From NCBI RefSeq assembly GCF_001431645.1, contig NZ_LLXU01000074.1, forward strand, positions 62,001 through 126,000: a stretch of 64,000 nt of DNA, written 5' to 3'. This document shows positions 52,085 to 60,873 of this stretch, in pieces. The stretch is from Stenotrophomonas panacihumi. Lineage in GTDB: Bacteria; Pseudomonadota; Gammaproteobacteria; Xanthomonadales; Xanthomonadaceae. The stretch's first letter is position 1. The number at the start of each line of letters is the position of its first letter. The notes below the pieces were generated by a model. The model was given only the letters and a program-made list of their open reading frames with translations. It ran no database searches and had not been told where the DNA came from. The translations under genes were made by a program, and so were the position numbers.

Positions 52085-52223
52085 GCGCGTTTCATCTGCA
52101 TGAAAGCCCCGCGCGACGCATCGCCAATGCGCACGGGCGATGGACGGAAAGTTCCTGAACGCATGGGGCGGTGCGCGTTCGCGAGCATGTTTCGATTCAT
52201 CCGCATTTTCTTAGGTTGGCGGC

Positions 52224-52240
52224 GTCCGCGATTCGCGGAC
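52224..52240 (+). promoter_or_regulatory. small hairpin in the OmpW-type gene leader
   Basis: GTCCGCG-ATT-CGCGGAC is a perfect seven-base inverted repeat about 30 bases before the ATG and upstream of the AGAGGAG ribosome site. It may stabilise the 5' end of the mRNA or bind a protein. Confidence 0.4.
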
Positions 52241-52269
52241 CCAAGAATAAAAGAAAGAGGAGTCACCTC

Positions 52270-52911
52270 ATGCGCAACATTTCCATCCTGGGCCTGGCCG
52301 CCGTTTCCGCTCTCGCCTTCGCGCCGTCCGCGTTCGCGCAGGACAGCACCACCGCCGACACCGCCTCGGGCAAGCATTGGGCAGTCACCGGTGGCGTCAC
52401 CCTGCTGCAGCCGAAGGACGACGCGGCCGCCGGCATCCGCAAGATCGACGGCGGCCCGGCGCCGACCATCAGTGCCAGCTACTACATCAACGACAACTTC
52501 GCCGTTGAACTGTGGGGCGCGGCCGACAAGTTCAACCACCGCGTGCGCGGCGACGCCGGCAAGATCGGCACCGTCGAGCAGCAGCCGGTGGCGCTGAGCG
52601 CCCAGTACCACTTCGGCCAGGCGGACAACACCTTCCGCCCGTTCGTCGGCGTGGGCTACTACGAGTCGAACTTCAGCAACGAGAAGATCGACGGCGCCTC
52701 GGCCAGCGGCCAGCACGTCTCGCTCGACACCGCCAAGGGCGCCATCGGCACCGTGGGCGTGGACATGAACATCAACTCGACCTGGTTCGCCCGTGCCGAC
52801 GCGCGCTACATGCATTCGCGCCCGGAACTCAACGTGGGCGGCGCCGGTACCGGCGAAGACCTGAAGGTCGACCCGTGGACCGTGGGCATCGGCCTGGGCG
52901 CGCGCTTCTAA
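52270..52911 (+). CDS. ompW: OmpW family outer-membrane protein
   Basis: A 213-residue eight-stranded outer-membrane barrel. A signal peptide ends at APSAFAQ. The sequence HWAVTGGVTLLQPKDDA opens the family pattern, and WTVGIGLGARF closes it with a terminal Phe. OmpW channels let small hydrophobic compounds enter. A strong ribosome site (AGAGGAG) seven bases upstream suggests high expression. It is monocistronic and followed by a bidirectional terminator. Confidence 0.88.
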   Translation: MRNISILGLAAVSALAFAPSAFAQDSTTADTASGKHWAVTGGVTLLQPKDDAAAGIRKIDGGPAPTISASYYINDNFAVELWGAADKFNHRVRGDAGKIGTVEQQPVALSAQYHFGQADNTFRPFVGVGYYESNFSNEKIDGASASGQHVSLDTAKGAIGTVGVDMNINSTWFARADARYMHSRPELNVGGAGTGEDLKVDPWTVGIGLGARF

Positions 52912-52937
52912 GACCCGCGTCCGACGCTGCAAAAAGG

Positions 52938-52959
52938 AAAGGGCCCTTGCGGGCCCTTT
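52938..52959. terminator. bidirectional terminator between ompW and metQ
   Basis: AAAGGGCCC-TTGC-GGGCCCTTT is a perfect nine-base inverted repeat with an A-run before it and a T-run after it, between convergent genes. Confidence 0.8.
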
Positions 52960-52988
52960 CTGCTGTCTGGCGGCCAGCGCGCGACGGC

Positions 52989-53792
52989 TCAGAACGCCGG
53001 CAGCACCGCGCCGTGGTACTTCTGCTCGATGAAGGCCTTCACTTCCGGGCTGGTAAGCGCCTTGGCCAACTTCTGCACGCGCGGGTCGTCCTTGTTGTCG
53101 GGGCGGCCGACCAGGAAGTTCACGTACGGCGAATCCTTGCTCTCGATCACCAGTGCGTCCTGGGTCGGGTTCAGGCCCGCGTCCAGCGCGTAGTTGGTGT
53201 TGATCATCGCCAGGTCCACCTGCTCCAGCACGCGCGGCAGCATCGCCGAGTCCAGCTCGCGGAACTTCAGCTGCTTCGGGTTCTCGACGATGTCGCGCTG
53301 CGTGGACAGCGCGTTGCTCGGGTCCTTGAGCTTGATGACCCCGGCCTTGTCCAGCAGGATCAGCGCGCGGCTGTTGTTGCTGGGGTCGTTCGGGATCGCC
53401 ACTTCGGCGCCCTGCGGCAGGTCGGCCAGCGACTTGAAGCGGTGCGAGTACGCGCCGAACGGTTCGATGTGCACGCCGACGATGGTGACCAGCTGGCTGC
53501 CGCGGTCGCGGTTGTAGGCATCCAGGTAGGGCTCGGTCTGGAAGTAGTTGACGTCGATCTGCTTCTGCGCGACCTGGTCGTTGGGCTGCACGTAGTCGTT
53601 GAACACGCGCACTTCCAGCTGCAGGCCTTCCTTCTCCAGGATCGGCTTGACCACTTCCAGGATCTCGGCATGCGGCACGGCGGTGGCGGCCACAGTCAGG
53701 TGCTCGCTGCCGGCCTGGCCTCCGGAACGGCCGCAGGCGGCCAGCGCGAAGGTCGCGGCGATCAGGGCGGAGCGGAACAGGGTCTTCTTCAT
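52989..53792 (-). CDS. metQ: methionine ABC transporter substrate-binding lipoprotein
   Basis: A 267-residue lipoprotein. The lipobox is LAACG with C20 as the lipidated residue. The NlpA/MetQ fold follows: LTVAATAVPHAEILEVV, then FEDYVQPND-type (FNDYVQPNDQVA) and NYFQTEPYLDAYN, which is the methionine-binding region. It is the third gene of the metNIQ unit, 101 bases after metI. It delivers D- or L-methionine to the permease. Confidence 0.94.
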   Translation of the reverse strand: MKKTLFRSALIAATFALAACGRSGGQAGSEHLTVAATAVPHAEILEVVKPILEKEGLQLEVRVFNDYVQPNDQVAQKQIDVNYFQTEPYLDAYNRDRGSQLVTIVGVHIEPFGAYSHRFKSLADLPQGAEVAIPNDPSNNSRALILLDKAGVIKLKDPSNALSTQRDIVENPKQLKFRELDSAMLPRVLEQVDLAMINTNYALDAGLNPTQDALVIESKDSPYVNFLVGRPDNKDDPRVQKLAKALTSPEVKAFIEQKYHGAVLPAF

Positions 53793-53893
53793 GGTGGATC
53801 CGGGTTCGGGGAGGAGCGGCCGGCGGCCGCCATGGAACGTAACAGGTTCGCCGCACCGGCGGCATGGCCGGGCGGCATCCGGCCGCGGCGCGC

Positions 53894-54592
53894 TCAGCGC
53901 CGCGAGTAGCGGGCAACCAGGCGGTCGCCGAGCATCTGCAGCAGCTGCACCAGCACCAGCAGCGCGATCACCGTGACCAGCGCGACATCGGCATGCGAGC
54001 GCAGGTAGCCCTCGCGGTAGGCCACGTCGCCCAGGCCGCCGGAACCGATCGCGCCGCCCATCGCGGTGAAGCCGATCAGCGCGATGGTGGTCACCGTGGC
54101 GCCGGCGATCAGCCCGGGCAGCGCTTCGGGCAGCAGGACCTTGGACACCAGCTGCCAGGTGGTGGCCCCCATGGCCTGGCTGGCCTCGACCACGCCACGG
54201 TCCACCTCGCGCAGGGCGGTTTCCACCAGGCGCGCGTAGAACGGCGCCGCGCCCACCACCAGCGGCAGGATCGCCCCGCGCACGCCCAGCGAGGTGCCCA
54301 TGACGAACAGGGTGAGCGGGATCATCGCGATCATCAGGATGATGAAAGGAACCGAGCGCAGCAGATTCACCACGAACGCCAGTACGCCGTGCAGCACCGG
54401 CCGGCGGCGCAGTTGCGCCGAGCCGCTCAGGAACAGCAGCACGCCCAGCGGCAGGCCGATCAGCAAGGTGAGCGGCAGCGCGCCGCCGAGCATCAGCAGG
54501 GTGTCCAGCGTGGCCTGGCCGATGTCGGCCCACTTGCGGGCGTCGAGGTTGCGGAAGAAGCCGTCCGCGGCGGCGATGAGCACGGGGTTCAC
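53894..54592 (-). CDS. metI: methionine ABC transporter permease
   Basis: A 232-residue permease with five to six spans and the EAA coupling loop ([23 protein letters not shown]). The start is GTG 54592, overlapping the metN stop (GTGA), so translation is coupled. Domain order and length match MetI. It forms the membrane pore for MetN and MetQ. Confidence 0.93.
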   Translation of the reverse strand: MNPVLIAAADGFFRNLDARKWADIGQATLDTLLMLGGALPLTLLIGLPLGVLLFLSGSAQLRRRPVLHGVLAFVVNLLRSVPFIILMIAMIPLTLFVMGTSLGVRGAILPLVVGAAPFYARLVETALREVDRGVVEASQAMGATTWQLVSKVLLPEALPGLIAGATVTTIALIGFTAMGGAIGSGGLGDVAYREGYLRSHADVALVTVIALLVLVQLLQMLGDRLVARYSRR

Positions 54593-55596
54593 GGGCGCAG
54601 GTCCTCCACGGTGACGCCGGCGGCGGTGAACGCGGCGCGCGCCGCGGCCTGGTCGCCGCCCACCAGCGCGACGGTGAGCTGGCCGTAAGGCGTGTCCTTG
54701 ATGCGGTCGATGCGCCCGCTGAGGATGTTGTAGTCCACGCCGGTCTCGCGCGCGATGCGGCCCAGCAGCGGCTGGTAGGTATCCCCGCCGAGGAAGGTCA
54801 GGCGCACGATGCGGCCCTGCACGGCGGCGAAGTCGCGATGCAGCTCGCCCTCGTCCACGTGCTCGGCTTCGGCGACGAAGCGGCGCGTGGTGGGGTGTTG
54901 CGGATGCAGGAACACCTGGGTGACCGGGCCGCTTTCGACCAGCTGGCCGTTATCGAGCACGGCCACGCGGTCGCAGACGCGGCGGATCACTTCCATCTCG
55001 TGGGTGATCAGCACGATGGTCAGGCCGAGCTCGCGGTTGATCTCGGCCAGCAGCTGCAGCACCGCGCCGGTGGTCTGCGGGTCGAGCGCGCTGGTGGCCT
55101 CGTCGCACAGCAGGATGCGCGGCTGGGTGGCCAGCGCGCGGGCGATGCCCACGCGCTGCTTCTGCCCGCCGGACAGCTGCGCCGGATACTTGCCTGCATG
55201 CGCTTCCAGGCCCACGCGCGCCAGCAGCGCCTGCACGCGGCTGGCGATCTCGGCCTTCGGCAGGCCGGCCAGCTCCAGCGGGAAGGCCACGTTGCCGGCC
55301 ACCGTGCGCGAGGACAGCAGGTTGAAGTGCTGGAAGATCATGCCGATGCGCCGGCGCAGCGCGCGCAGGCCTTCGCGGTCCAGCGCGGTCACGTCCTCGC
55401 CGTCGATCAGCAGCCGCCCGCCGGTGGGCTCCTCGAGCCGGTTGATCAGCCGGATCAGGGTCGACTTGCCGGCGCCGGAGTGGCCGATGATGCCGAATAC
55501 CTCGCCGGCACCGATGCTCAGGTCGAGCGGTTGCAGCGCGGCGACCGGGCGGCCGCCGACTTCATAGGACTTGTGCAGGCGCTGGAATTCGATCAC
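54589..55596 (-). CDS. metN: methionine ABC transporter ATP-binding protein
   Basis: A 335-residue ATPase. Walker A is GHSGAGKST, signature [12 protein letters not shown], Walker [13 protein letters not shown] and the H-loop VLITHEMEV. The C-terminal NIL domain (residues about 260-335) is the regulatory site that senses methionine and inhibits transport. The start is GTG 55596. The 112 bases upstream show an A/T-richer block (55671-55691) but no SAM riboswitch that I can recognise, so control is probably at the transcriptional level. Confidence 0.94.
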   Translation of the reverse strand: MIEFQRLHKSYEVGGRPVAALQPLDLSIGAGEVFGIIGHSGAGKSTLIRLINRLEEPTGGRLLIDGEDVTALDREGLRALRRRIGMIFQHFNLLSSRTVAGNVAFPLELAGLPKAEIASRVQALLARVGLEAHAGKYPAQLSGGQKQRVGIARALATQPRILLCDEATSALDPQTTGAVLQLLAEINRELGLTIVLITHEMEVIRRVCDRVAVLDNGQLVESGPVTQVFLHPQHPTTRRFVAEAEHVDEGELHRDFAAVQGRIVRLTFLGGDTYQPLLGRIARETGVDYNILSGRIDRIKDTPYGQLTVALVGGDQAAARAAFTAAGVTVEDLRP

Positions 55597-55708
55597 CGCG
55601 CGGACATCGGACGTGGGGGGCGTGCAGCCTACCAGCGGCGGGCCGGCCGCGCCCGCGCTTTGCCCGGCCTACTTATTCCCTTTTGTTCTAAGTGCCGGGC
55701 TCCGGCCG

Positions 55709-56605
55709 TCAGGGGTGATCGATCTGGCGGGCATGCTCGACCTGCCGCACCCGCTCGCGCCGCAGCAGGTACAGGCCGCTGGCGACGATGATCGCAGCGC
55801 CCGTCCAGGTCCAGCCATCGGGCAGGGTTCGCCAGAGCAGCCAATCCCAGCCGATCACCCAGACCAGCCCGGTGTATTCGAGCGGGGCGATCATCGAGGC
55901 CTCGCCGCGCAGGAAGGCCTGGGTCAGGGCGATCTGGCCCAGCGCGCCGGCCAGGCCCATGCCGGCGATCAACCACCCGTGCTCGGCCCGCAGCGGCACC
56001 CAGCCGGGGATGGCCAGCAGCCCGGCGCCCAGCGCCATCAGCGCCAGGAACCACACCACCATCGACTGCGGGGTATCGGTGCGGGTCAGCAGGCTCACCG
56101 TGACCGCGGCGATGGCATAGGCCGTGGCCGCCAGCAGCACCATCAGGCCGGGGAAGGAGATCAAGCCATCCACGCCCGGGCGCAGCACCACGATCACCCC
56201 GACCAGCCCGATGCCGATCGCCGTCCAGCGGCGCGGGCCGACCCGCTCGCCGAGCAGCGGCACCGACAGCGCGGCCACCAGCAGCGGGGCGACGAAGTAG
56301 ATCGTGTAGGCGGTGGAGAGCGGCAGGTCCTGCAGCGCGTAGACGAAGCAGCCGATCATCGCGATGCCGAGCACGCCGCGCAGCAGGTGCAGCGGCCAGC
56401 GCACCGGCAGGATCGACCGCGGCCCGGCGGTGAGCAGCACCCACACCAACACGAACGGCAGCGAGGCGGCGCCGCGCAGCAGCGTGACCTGCAACACCGG
56501 GTAATGGGCCGAAAGCAGCTTCATGCCCGCATCCATGCCGGAGAAGCACACCACGGCCGCAAGCATCCAGGCCACCGCGGCCAAGGGAGAACGGGAAGTC
56601 GACAT
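55709..56605 (-). CDS. EamA (DMT) family transporter
   Basis: A 298-residue inner-membrane transporter with ten predicted spans in two EamA repeats. The first repeat begins MLAAVVCFSGMDAGMKLLSA, and the second contains LLAATAYAIAAVTVSLLTR. The GLVWVIGWDWLLWRTLP segment near the C-terminus is typical. Such proteins export amino acids or related metabolites, but the substrate cannot be read from the sequence. It is divergent from yajQ and upstream of metN on the same strand. Confidence 0.85.
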   Translation of the reverse strand: MSTSRSPLAAVAWMLAAVVCFSGMDAGMKLLSAHYPVLQVTLLRGAASLPFVLVWVLLTAGPRSILPVRWPLHLLRGVLGIAMIGCFVYALQDLPLSTAYTIYFVAPLLVAALSVPLLGERVGPRRWTAIGIGLVGVIVVLRPGVDGLISFPGLMVLLAATAYAIAAVTVSLLTRTDTPQSMVVWFLALMALGAGLLAIPGWVPLRAEHGWLIAGMGLAGALGQIALTQAFLRGEASMIAPLEYTGLVWVIGWDWLLWRTLPDGWTWTGAAIIVASGLYLLRRERVRQVEHARQIDHP

Positions 56606-56657
56606 GGCGGCATTATCGCCGCAGCCGGCCCGCCACGACGCCTCCGGCGTGATCGAC

Positions 56658-56663
56658 TAAAAT
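56658..56663 (+). promoter_or_regulatory. -10 element for yajQ
   Basis: TAAAAT lies 31 bases before the yajQ ATG in a GC-rich divergent region. The -35 is not clear. Confidence 0.4.
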
Positions 56664-56693
56664 CACCGCCCGCAAGCCCCACAGGAGCCCGCC

Positions 56694-57176
56694 ATGCCTT
56701 CCTTCGACGTCGTGTCGGAAGTCGACAAGCACGAACTCACCAACGCGGTCGACCAGGCCAACCGCGAACTGTCCACCCGTTTCGATTTCAAGGGCGTGGA
56801 TGCCAAGTTCGAGCTCGACGACAAGATCATCAACCAGTCCGCCCCGAGCGATTTCCAGCTCAAGCAGATGACCGACATCCTGCGCGCGCGCCTGATCGCC
56901 CGCCAGATCGACGCGCGCTGCCTGGAATTCGGCGACGTGGAAACCAACCTGGCCGGCGCGCGGCAGAAGATCACGGTCAAGCAGGGCATCGAGCAGAAGC
57001 TGGCCAAGCAGATCGCCGCGAAGATCAAGGAAGCCAAGATCAAGGTCGAGACCCAGATCAACGGCGACAAGCTGCGCGTCACCGGCAAGAAGCGCGACGA
57101 CCTGCAGGAAGTGATCGCGCTGCTGCGCAAGAGCGAGTTCGAGCTGCCGCTGCAGTACGACAACTTCCGTGACTGA
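56694..57176 (+). CDS. yajQ: YajQ family nucleotide-binding protein
   Basis: A 160-residue cytosolic protein. MPSFDVVSEVDKHELTNAV opens the family signature, and STRFDFKGVDAK and QIDARCLEFGDVE follow. A Xanthomonas campestris homologue is an effector for cyclic di-GMP that acts with a LysR regulator on virulence genes. It has a good ribosome site (CAGGAG). Its last eight bases overlap the next gene, suggesting coupled translation. Whether the same effector role applies here is inferred. Confidence 0.95.
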   Translation: MPSFDVVSEVDKHELTNAVDQANRELSTRFDFKGVDAKFELDDKIINQSAPSDFQLKQMTDILRARLIARQIDARCLEFGDVETNLAGARQKITVKQGIEQKLAKQIAAKIKEAKIKVETQINGDKLRVTGKKRDDLQEVIALLRKSEFELPLQYDNFRD

Positions 57177-57732
57177 CCTGCCCGCCCTCGACGCCGGCGC
57201 GCCGGACTATCTCGGCGACACGCGGCGCTGGATCGAACGCGCGGTGATCGGGCTGAACCTGTGCCCGTTCGCCAAGGCGGTGTATGTCAAGCAGCAGGTG
57301 CGCCTGGTGCTCAGCGACGCCAGCACGCCCGAAGCGCTGCTGGAGGAACTGGCCGAGGAACTGCTGCGCCTGCGCGACACGCCCGCCGAGGAGATCGACA
57401 CGACGCTCATCGTGCACCCGTTCGTGCTCGAGGATTTCCTCGACTACAACGACTTCCTCGACAACGCCGACGCCGCGCTCGACGCGCTGGACCTGCAAGG
57501 CCTCCTGCAGGTGGCCAGCTTCCACCCGCAGTACCAGTTCGCCGGCACCGCGCCGGATGACGTGGGCAACTTCACCAACCGCTCGCCGTGGCCGACGCTG
57601 CACCTGCTGCGCGAGGACAGCGTGGAGCGCGCGGTGGCGGCGTTCCCGGATCCGGACGTGATCGTCGAGCGCAACCTGGAAACGCTGGAGAAGCTGGGCG
57701 TCGAGGGCTGGCGGAAGCTGCTGCGCGACTGA
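57169..57732 (+). CDS. DUF1415 protein
   Basis: A 187-residue cytosolic protein of the DUF1415 family: LGLNLCPFAKAVY-like motif (VIGLNLCPFAKAV), then TLIVHPFVLEDFLDYNDFL and FHPQYQFAGTAPDDVGN, and the end RSPWPTLHLLRED. The Cys in NLCPFA and the histidines in VHPF and FHPQY are invariant-looking and could bind metal. Function is not known. GTG 57169 overlaps the end of yajQ, so the pair is probably an operon. Confidence 0.8.
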   Translation: MTDLPALDAGAPDYLGDTRRWIERAVIGLNLCPFAKAVYVKQQVRLVLSDASTPEALLEELAEELLRLRDTPAEEIDTTLIVHPFVLEDFLDYNDFLDNADAALDALDLQGLLQVASFHPQYQFAGTAPDDVGNFTNRSPWPTLHLLREDSVERAVAAFPDPDVIVERNLETLEKLGVEGWRKLLRD

Positions 57733-57794
57733 GCGTGCACGCGCGTTGCACGCCGGCGCGCGATGATGGCGTTCCTCCACATGCAGGCACCGCC

Positions 57795-58601
57795 TTGACC
57801 CTGGCCCCTCCCCTCACCCCCTGGCCCGAGCAGCCGCTGGCCGGCCGCGTCATCCTCGTCACCGGGGGTGCGCAGGGGATTGGACGCGGCATCGCGCAGG
57901 CCGTGCTCGGTGCGGGTGGCACGGTAGCGATCGGTGATCTCGACATCGAGGCCGGGCGCGCGTGCCTGGCCGAATGGGCCTTGCCGGCCCGCTCGCTGTT
58001 CAAGCGGCTGGACGTGGCCAATGAGCGCAGCGTGGCGGCCTTCGTCGCCGCGGCGTTGAAGCGCTTCGGCCGGATCGACGGCCTGGTCAACAACGCGGGC
58101 ATCGCCGATCCGCATGTCGCGCCGCTGCCCGCGCTTGATTGGGCGCAATGGCAACGCCGGCTCTCGAGCCTGCACGGGGCGTTCCTGTGCAGCAAGCATG
58201 CGCTGCCAGACCTGGCGCAATCGGAAGGCGGTGGCGCGATCGTCAACATCGCCTCGACCCGCGCATGGCAGTCCGAACCCCACAGCGAGGCCTACGCCGC
58301 GGCGAAAGGCGGACTGGTGGCCTTCACCCACGCCTTGGCGATGAGCGAAGGGCCGCGGATACGCGTGAACAGCATCAGCCCGGGCTGGATCGCGACCGAT
58401 GCATGGCGCGCGCCGTCACGTCGCCGCCAGCCGAAGCTGTCGCGGCAGGATCACGCGCAGCATCCGGCGGGCCGCGTGGGCGTGCCGGGCGATATCGCGC
58501 AACTGGCGGTCTATCTATTGGCGCCTGCCTTGTCGGGATTCATCACGGCCCAGGACTTCATTGTCGATGGCGGCATGACGCGGAAGATGCAGTACGCCTG
58601 A
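57795..58601 (+). CDS. short-chain dehydrogenase/reductase
   Basis: A 268-residue NAD(P)-dependent SDR. The cofactor motif is VTGGAQGIGRGIA, NNAG is present, and the catalytic residues are Ser in NIASTRAW and Y-A-A-A-K. An insertion of basic residues (SRRRQPKLSRQDH) after the PGWIATD segment makes the C-terminal lid slightly unusual. TTG 57795 is the only sensible start before the fold; no ATG is in frame nearby, so the start is uncertain. The substrate is unknown. Confidence 0.82.
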   Translation: MTLAPPLTPWPEQPLAGRVILVTGGAQGIGRGIAQAVLGAGGTVAIGDLDIEAGRACLAEWALPARSLFKRLDVANERSVAAFVAAALKRFGRIDGLVNNAGIADPHVAPLPALDWAQWQRRLSSLHGAFLCSKHALPDLAQSEGGGAIVNIASTRAWQSEPHSEAYAAAKGGLVAFTHALAMSEGPRIRVNSISPGWIATDAWRAPSRRRQPKLSRQDHAQHPAGRVGVPGDIAQLAVYLLAPALSGFITAQDFIVDGGMTRKMQYA

Positions 58602-58606
58602 AACGG

Positions 58607-59305
58607 TCACCAGTGGGCGGGCCGGGCAATGGCCCGCTTGCGCACTGGAACGCGTGGCGGCAACTGTGTCCGCGCCAGTTCTTCGTCCAGCAGGTGGCGC
58701 ACCACCCAATCCGCGTGGAGCGCCAACGTCGCACTGGCCGCACGGGCGCGCTCGCGCGCCAAGGCAGGCGGACGCGGGGCCACCACGCCCAGCCTAATGC
58801 CGGGGAAATCCTCGCGTATCGCAGCCAAGGCTGGCGCAACATCGCTGTCGTTGGTGCACACGACGAGCTGCTGGAAGTTTCCCGAAGCCGCATCCCGGTA
58901 CATTGCCAACGCGAGATTGACGTCGGTCTGCTTCTCTTCGATCTTCCAGACGCGGACGCGCCGGCGACGGTCGCAGGATGCGCCGGCGATGTATTCGGGA
59001 AGCCATGTGCCACCGCGATCCATGCTGTGGTGGCCGAATGTCATGAGCAGGCGCTGCGGGTGCAGTGCCCGCAGCGCGCGATGGTAATCCTGCTGTGCCA
59101 GCACCGAGGCCTCGCCATGGGTAGCGAAGCGGCCGAGCGCGGGTGACGTGAAATAGCGAACCAGCTGCAGCTCCGCGTCCGCATCCTGCCGACGCAACAG
59201 GCCTTCGAACAGCGACACCACGTCCAGCCACTTGAAGCGCGTGCCGCGCAGGCGTCCGTAGTAGAGGTTGTATCCGTCGATATGGACCGCTGTCTTCCTG
59301 ACCAT
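58607..59305 (-). CDS. NYN domain-containing protein (PIN-like nuclease)
   Basis: A 232-residue protein with an NYN (Nedd4-BP1/YacP) fold. Acidic active-site residues appear in VHIDGYNLYYGRL (D10), QTDVNLALAMYRD and VCTNDSDVAPAL, a pattern expected for metal-dependent ribonucleases or RNA processing. The C-terminus is basic (VRKRAIARP). The start codon at 59305 is only 24 bases from an upstream intrinsic terminator, which is odd, and the promoter lies further upstream. It is convergent with the SDR gene. Confidence 0.8.
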   Translation of the reverse strand: MVRKTAVHIDGYNLYYGRLRGTRFKWLDVVSLFEGLLRRQDADAELQLVRYFTSPALGRFATHGEASVLAQQDYHRALRALHPQRLLMTFGHHSMDRGGTWLPEYIAGASCDRRRRVRVWKIEEKQTDVNLALAMYRDAASGNFQQLVVCTNDSDVAPALAAIREDFPGIRLGVVAPRPPALARERARAASATLALHADWVVRHLLDEELARTQLPPRVPVRKRAIARPAHW

Positions 59306-59328
59306 TCCCACCTGATCCTTCGGGCATG

Positions 59329-59354
59329 AAAAAACCGCCTTGCGGCGGTTTTTT
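59329..59354 (-). terminator. intrinsic terminator inside the NYN gene leader
   Basis: A perfect eleven-base stem AAAAAACCGCC-TTGC-GGCGGTTTTTT lies 24 bases before the NYN start codon. On the minus strand it follows a promoter (59436-59408) by about 50 bases, so it could terminate a short RNA or attenuate NYN expression. Confidence 0.8.
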
Positions 59355-59407
59355 CTTCCCAAGCCGGTGAGTCAATGATGACGCGACAAGGGGGGAGTCG
59401 TGGAGCC

Positions 59408-59436
59408 AATTTAGCCTTGGTGTAGCGCGTCGTCAA
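59408..59436 (-). promoter_or_regulatory. strong sigma70 promoter upstream of the NYN gene
   Basis: On the minus strand TTGACG (59436-59431), a 17-base spacer and TAAATT (59413-59408). The predicted transcript begins near 59401 and carries a C-rich stretch before the terminator hairpin. Confidence 0.65.
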
Positions 59437-59485
59437 CTCGGCTTTTGAATGATATTCCTGTCGGAAATCTCGCCACTGTCGCAGG

Positions 59486-60169
59486 CTACGCCCCCGCCTC
59501 CAACCGCAGCTCCAGCAGCTTCTGCGCATCGGACAACGAGTTGACGATGCGATGCCCCATCGCGCGCACTTCCTCGTCCGGCGCCAGCAGGTCGGGCACC
59601 TGGATCGGCGTCATGCCTGCCGCCAGCGCGGCACGCACGCCGGTCGGCGAATCCTCCAGCACCAGGCATTGCGCCGGCGCCACGCGCAGGCGTTCGGCGG
59701 CGAGCAGGTAGATATCCGGCGCCGGCTTGGGATGCACGACATCGCTGCTGGTGCACACGGTATCGAAGCGACGCAGCAGGTCGGCCGCGGCCAGCTTGCG
59801 CAGCGCCAGCGGGCGACGCGTGGAAGTGGCCACCGCGCGCGGGATGCGGCGCGCGACCAGCAGGTCGAGCAGCGCCAGGATGCCCGGCCGCAACGGCACG
59901 CCGGCTTCCACGACCTCGTCGTACAGCACATGGCAACGATCCAGCAGCACCTGCCCGGCGTCGTCACCGATCCGCTCGGCGAGCATGGCGCGGCAGGCGG
60001 CATCGCCCTTGCCGACCATGCGCAGCCAGAACGCCGGCTCGATCGCGTGGCCCTGCTCGTTGGCCGCCTTGGACAGGCAGCGGGTGATGGCGCGCTCGCT
60101 GTCGAGCATCAGGCCATCCATGTCGAAGATCACCGCCTGCGGCAGGAACGGCAACGCAGGTACGTTCAC
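59486..60169 (-). CDS. HAD family phosphatase
   Basis: A 227-residue HAD hydrolase of the beta-phosphoglucomutase-like subgroup. Motif I is IFDMDGLMLDSE, motif II VATSTRR, the lysine HPKPAPDIYL, and motif IV LVLEDSPTGV. The substrate is not predictable; many small phosphorylated metabolites are possible. Start is GTG 60169, overlapping the rsuA stop (GTGA). It is the last gene in the chain rsmC-rsuA-HAD, and the NYN gene lies downstream with its own promoter. Confidence 0.85.
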   Translation of the reverse strand: MNVPALPFLPQAVIFDMDGLMLDSERAITRCLSKAANEQGHAIEPAFWLRMVGKGDAACRAMLAERIGDDAGQVLLDRCHVLYDEVVEAGVPLRPGILALLDLLVARRIPRAVATSTRRPLALRKLAAADLLRRFDTVCTSSDVVHPKPAPDIYLLAAERLRVAPAQCLVLEDSPTGVRAALAAGMTPIQVPDLLAPDEEVRAMGHRIVNSLSDAQKLLELRLEAGA

Positions 60170-60873
60170 GCCTGGCCTCCGAACAGCTGCGCCAGGTCGG
60201 CCGCGTCGAGTACGCGCCATTGCCCTTCCGGCAGGTCGCCCAGGCCCAGCCCGCCGACACGGCTTCGGTGCAGCGCGTCGACGTGGTTGCCCACCGCGGC
60301 GAACATCCGCCGCACCTGGTGGTAGCGGCCTTCATGCAATACCAGCCGTGCCGCGCGCGGCCCCAGCACGTCCATCTCCGCAGGCAGCAACGGCTTGTCC
60401 TCCGATTCGAGCATCAGCGTGCCACTGGCGAATTGCGCGGCCTCGTCGCCGCGCAGGTCCTGCGCCAGGGTCACTTCGTACGCCTTGTCCAGGCGCGACT
60501 TGGGCGAAACGATCCGGTGCAGCAGCGCACCGTCGTCGGTCATCAGCAGCAGGCCGCTGGTATCGCGGTCGAGCCGGCCCACCGGCGAAAGCAACGGCGA
60601 GCGCAGGCGGAAGCGCGGTGGCAGCAGGTCGTAGATCAAGCGGCCGCTGTCCTTGGTCGAACAGGTGTAGCCGGCGGGCTTGTGCAGCAATACCGTCAGC
60701 CCGGCGGGCGGGTCGAGCGGCTCGCCATCCACGCGGATGTCCTCGTGCGCGACCTGGTCGTCGGCATAGAGCACTTCGCCGGCGGCATCGGTGATGCGGC
60801 CCTCGCGGAACATCCAGGTCACGTCCTTGCGGCTGCCGTAGCCCAGGTTGGCCAGGTGCTTGACCAGCTTCAT
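60166..60873 (-). CDS. rsuA: 16S rRNA pseudouridine synthase RsuA
   Basis: A 235-residue pseudouridine synthase. An S4 domain (KHLANLGYGSRKDVTWMFREG) is followed by the catalytic domain with GRLDRDTSGLLLMT (catalytic Asp) and the RYHQVRRMFAAVGN motif. RsuA makes pseudouridine 516 of 16S rRNA. It overlaps rsmC by four bases upstream and the HAD gene downstream, so ribosome-modifying genes and the phosphatase form one operon. Confidence 0.92.
   Translation of the reverse strand: MKLVKHLANLGYGSRKDVTWMFREGRITDAAGEVLYADDQVAHEDIRVDGEPLDPPAGLTVLLHKPAGYTCSTKDSGRLIYDLLPPRFRLRSPLLSPVGRLDRDTSGLLLMTDDGALLHRIVSPKSRLDKAYEVTLAQDLRGDEAAQFASGTLMLESEDKPLLPAEMDVLGPRAARLVLHEGRYHQVRRMFAAVGNHVDALHRSRVGGLGLGDLPEGQWRVLDAADLAQLFGGQA

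Noticed and set aside
55597..55708. Possible SAM riboswitch before metN
   Set aside because: The 112-base region is too short and lacks recognisable kink-turn and core elements; only an A/T-richer block is seen.
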